DNA from: Roseivirga sp. UBA7431
Lineage (GTDB): Bacteria; Bacteroidota; Bacteroidia; Cytophagales; Cyclobacteriaceae
Direction of reading: 5' to 3'
Length of the DNA: 25,691 nt
NCBI GenBank assembly: GCA_002477595.1
Contig: DLQN01000116.1
Location: forward strand, 1-25,691
Positions 24,853 through 25,691 of the stretch are shown here, one piece after another. The notes beneath the pieces were generated by a model. The model made no database searches. It was given only the letters and a program-made list of their open reading frames with translations, and had not been told where the DNA came from. The number at the start of each line of letters is the position of its first letter. The first letter of the stretch is position 1. The position numbers were made by a program, and so were the translations under genes.

Positions 24853-25691
24853 ATGAGCTTTTTGTTTGAAGATTTTAAGGGTTGGAAGGAATACTGTACC
24901 ACGCATGATGTTTCATTGCCACAATCAGTCATTGAGTATGAGGTAGACCAGAAGCAGGCTACCGAAGAGATGATGTGGGTTGGTTTAGAAAATGCCTATA
25001 GCGTGATGAAGGAAGCCGTTCAAACAGGTTTAACAGAGGAAATGACTTCGCGGTCTGGAATGATTAACAATGGTGCGAAAAAGGTTTATAACTACCCTAA
25101 ACCTGTTTTATCACGAGAGTTTCAAGTTTTGATTTCAAGGGCACTAGCTGCCAAAGAAGTCAATTCATGTATGGGTCGTGTTGTGGCTGCACCAACCGCA
25201 GGTGCTTCGGGCATTCTGCCAGGGGTACTTGTTACTTTACAAGAAATCCATGATATCTCAGATAGGAGTATACAGGAAGGTCTTTTAGTTGGAGCTGGAA
25301 TTGCTTTAATCATGGAAAAAAGAGCTTCAATCGCTGGGTCTGTCGGTGGTTGTCAAGCAGAGACAGGAAGTGCTGCTGCCATGGGTGCAGGTGCTATGGT
25401 GTACTGTTTAGGTGGAAGTATTGATCAAGTGTTTAATGCCGTTGCCATTACCATTCAGTGTATGCTGGGTTTGATTTGCGATCCCGTTGCTGGACTGGTA
25501 GAAGTACCTTGCGTAGTGCGTAATGCGAGCGCAGCTGCTATTGCCAATAGCTCAGCACAAATCGCCTTGGCAGATGTTAGTGCGGTTATTCCCGTAGACG
25601 AATGTGTAGAAGCCATGGGTGAAGTAGGTCAGAGTATGGAGACGCGTTATAAAGAAACGGCCATGGGTGGCTTAGCTGCTACCACTACTGG
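24853..25691 (+). CDS. sdaAA: Iron-sulfur L-serine dehydratase, alpha-chain type (partial, C-terminus off the edge)
   Basis: The frame runs from an ATG at 24853 to the edge, about 279 residues. SdaA deaminates L-serine to pyruvate with a [4Fe-4S] cluster. Alpha-domain marks are SRSGMINNGAKKVY (66-79), SCMGRVVAAPTAGASGILPG (105-124), AGSVGGCQAETGSAAAMGAG (161-180) and GLICDPVAGLVEVPC (206-220). C167, C209 and C220 are the expected cluster ligands, and all are present. The N-terminus starts directly with alpha-chain sequence and lacks the beta-chain domain of the fused E. coli type, so a separate beta-chain gene should exist unless this is the single-chain short form. It is divergent from hemE with a 95-bp shared upstream region. 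An apparent -7 element lies 16 bp upstream. Confidence 0.9.
   Translation, partial: MSFLFEDFKGWKEYCTTHDVSLPQSVIEYEVDQKQATEEMMWVGLENAYSVMKEAVQTGLTEEMTSRSGMINNGAKKVYNYPKPVLSREFQVLISRALAAKEVNSCMGRVVAAPTAGASGILPGVLVTLQEIHDISDRSIQEGLLVGAGIALIMEKRASIAGSVGGCQAETGSAAAMGAGAMVYCLGGSIDQVFNAVAITIQCMLGLICDPVAGLVEVPCVVRNASAAAIANSSAQIALADVSAVIPVDECVEAMGEVGQSMETRYKETAMGGLAATTT

Noticed and set aside
1..25691. Search for a defence island, prophage, CRISPR array, biosynthetic cluster or RNA gene
   Set aside because: No array-like spaced repeats, integrase or transposase, restriction or toxin genes, large synthases or tRNA-like cloverleaf sequences were seen; intergenic gaps are all below 300 bp except for short decayed material.

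Overview
The window looks like chromosome of a Bacteroidota bacterium, most likely a marine, gliding-type Cytophagales lineage (Roseivirga/Marivirga/Reichenbachiella-like). This rests on protein families typical of the phylum: an alternative GlmU-like protein, type B L31, a RemB/Wzi-like barrel, cyclophilin lipoproteins and a carboxypeptidase-regulatory-domain surface protein. It also rests on promoter matches to the Bacteroidota sigma consensus TTTG-N19/20-TAnnTTTG, the best lying upstream of rpmE2. Genus assignment is inference. No rRNA, tRNA, CRISPR array, integrase, transposase or prophage is visible.

Left part (1-6503, all minus strand): a partial secreted protein with a carboxypeptidase-regulatory-like domain; then a cell-envelope run read right to left, RemB/Wzi-like outer-membrane barrel -> MsbA-type ABC exporter -> GmhA heptose isomerase -> YifB/ComM ATPase. 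The last two overlap by 11 bp and yifB uses a TTG start.

Middle part (6597-14368, plus strand): rpmE2 with a near-perfect promoter and its own hairpin terminator. A tightly packed series follows: GlmU-like nucleotidyl/acyltransferase, DNA polymerase III delta', the RimB-like retropepsin and RimK ligase pair, hemC, and two tandem cyclophilin-type prolyl isomerase lipoproteins, then an RmlD-like reductase. Several neighbours overlap by ATGA, which suggests translational coupling.

Right-centre part (14369-18798): a LeuT-fold sodium symporter (NSS) with an overlapping 32-residue single-helix protein resembling MetS small subunits; an alkyltransferase-like protein lacking the reactive cysteine; a TerC-family membrane protein; and a sodium:solute symporter whose 3' end overlaps that of terC. 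Two sodium-coupled transporters suit a marine cell.

Right part (18799-25691): a truncated potassium-channel remnant; an XRE regulator with a LexA-like C-terminal domain lacking the catalytic serine; an apparent operon clpS-recR-aminotransferase-heptose kinase-cupin; an 84-bp palindromic intergenic element; the last 63 codons of a lost M20 amidohydrolase; hemE; and, divergently, the start of an iron-sulfur L-serine dehydratase running off the edge.

Most of the window is ordinary housekeeping sequence and I found no convincing new multi-gene system. The most useful items are ones routine annotation would miss: the MetS-like small protein, the two gene remnants, the palindromic element, and family members with altered key residues (RecR zinc site, S24-like regulator, ATL protein).
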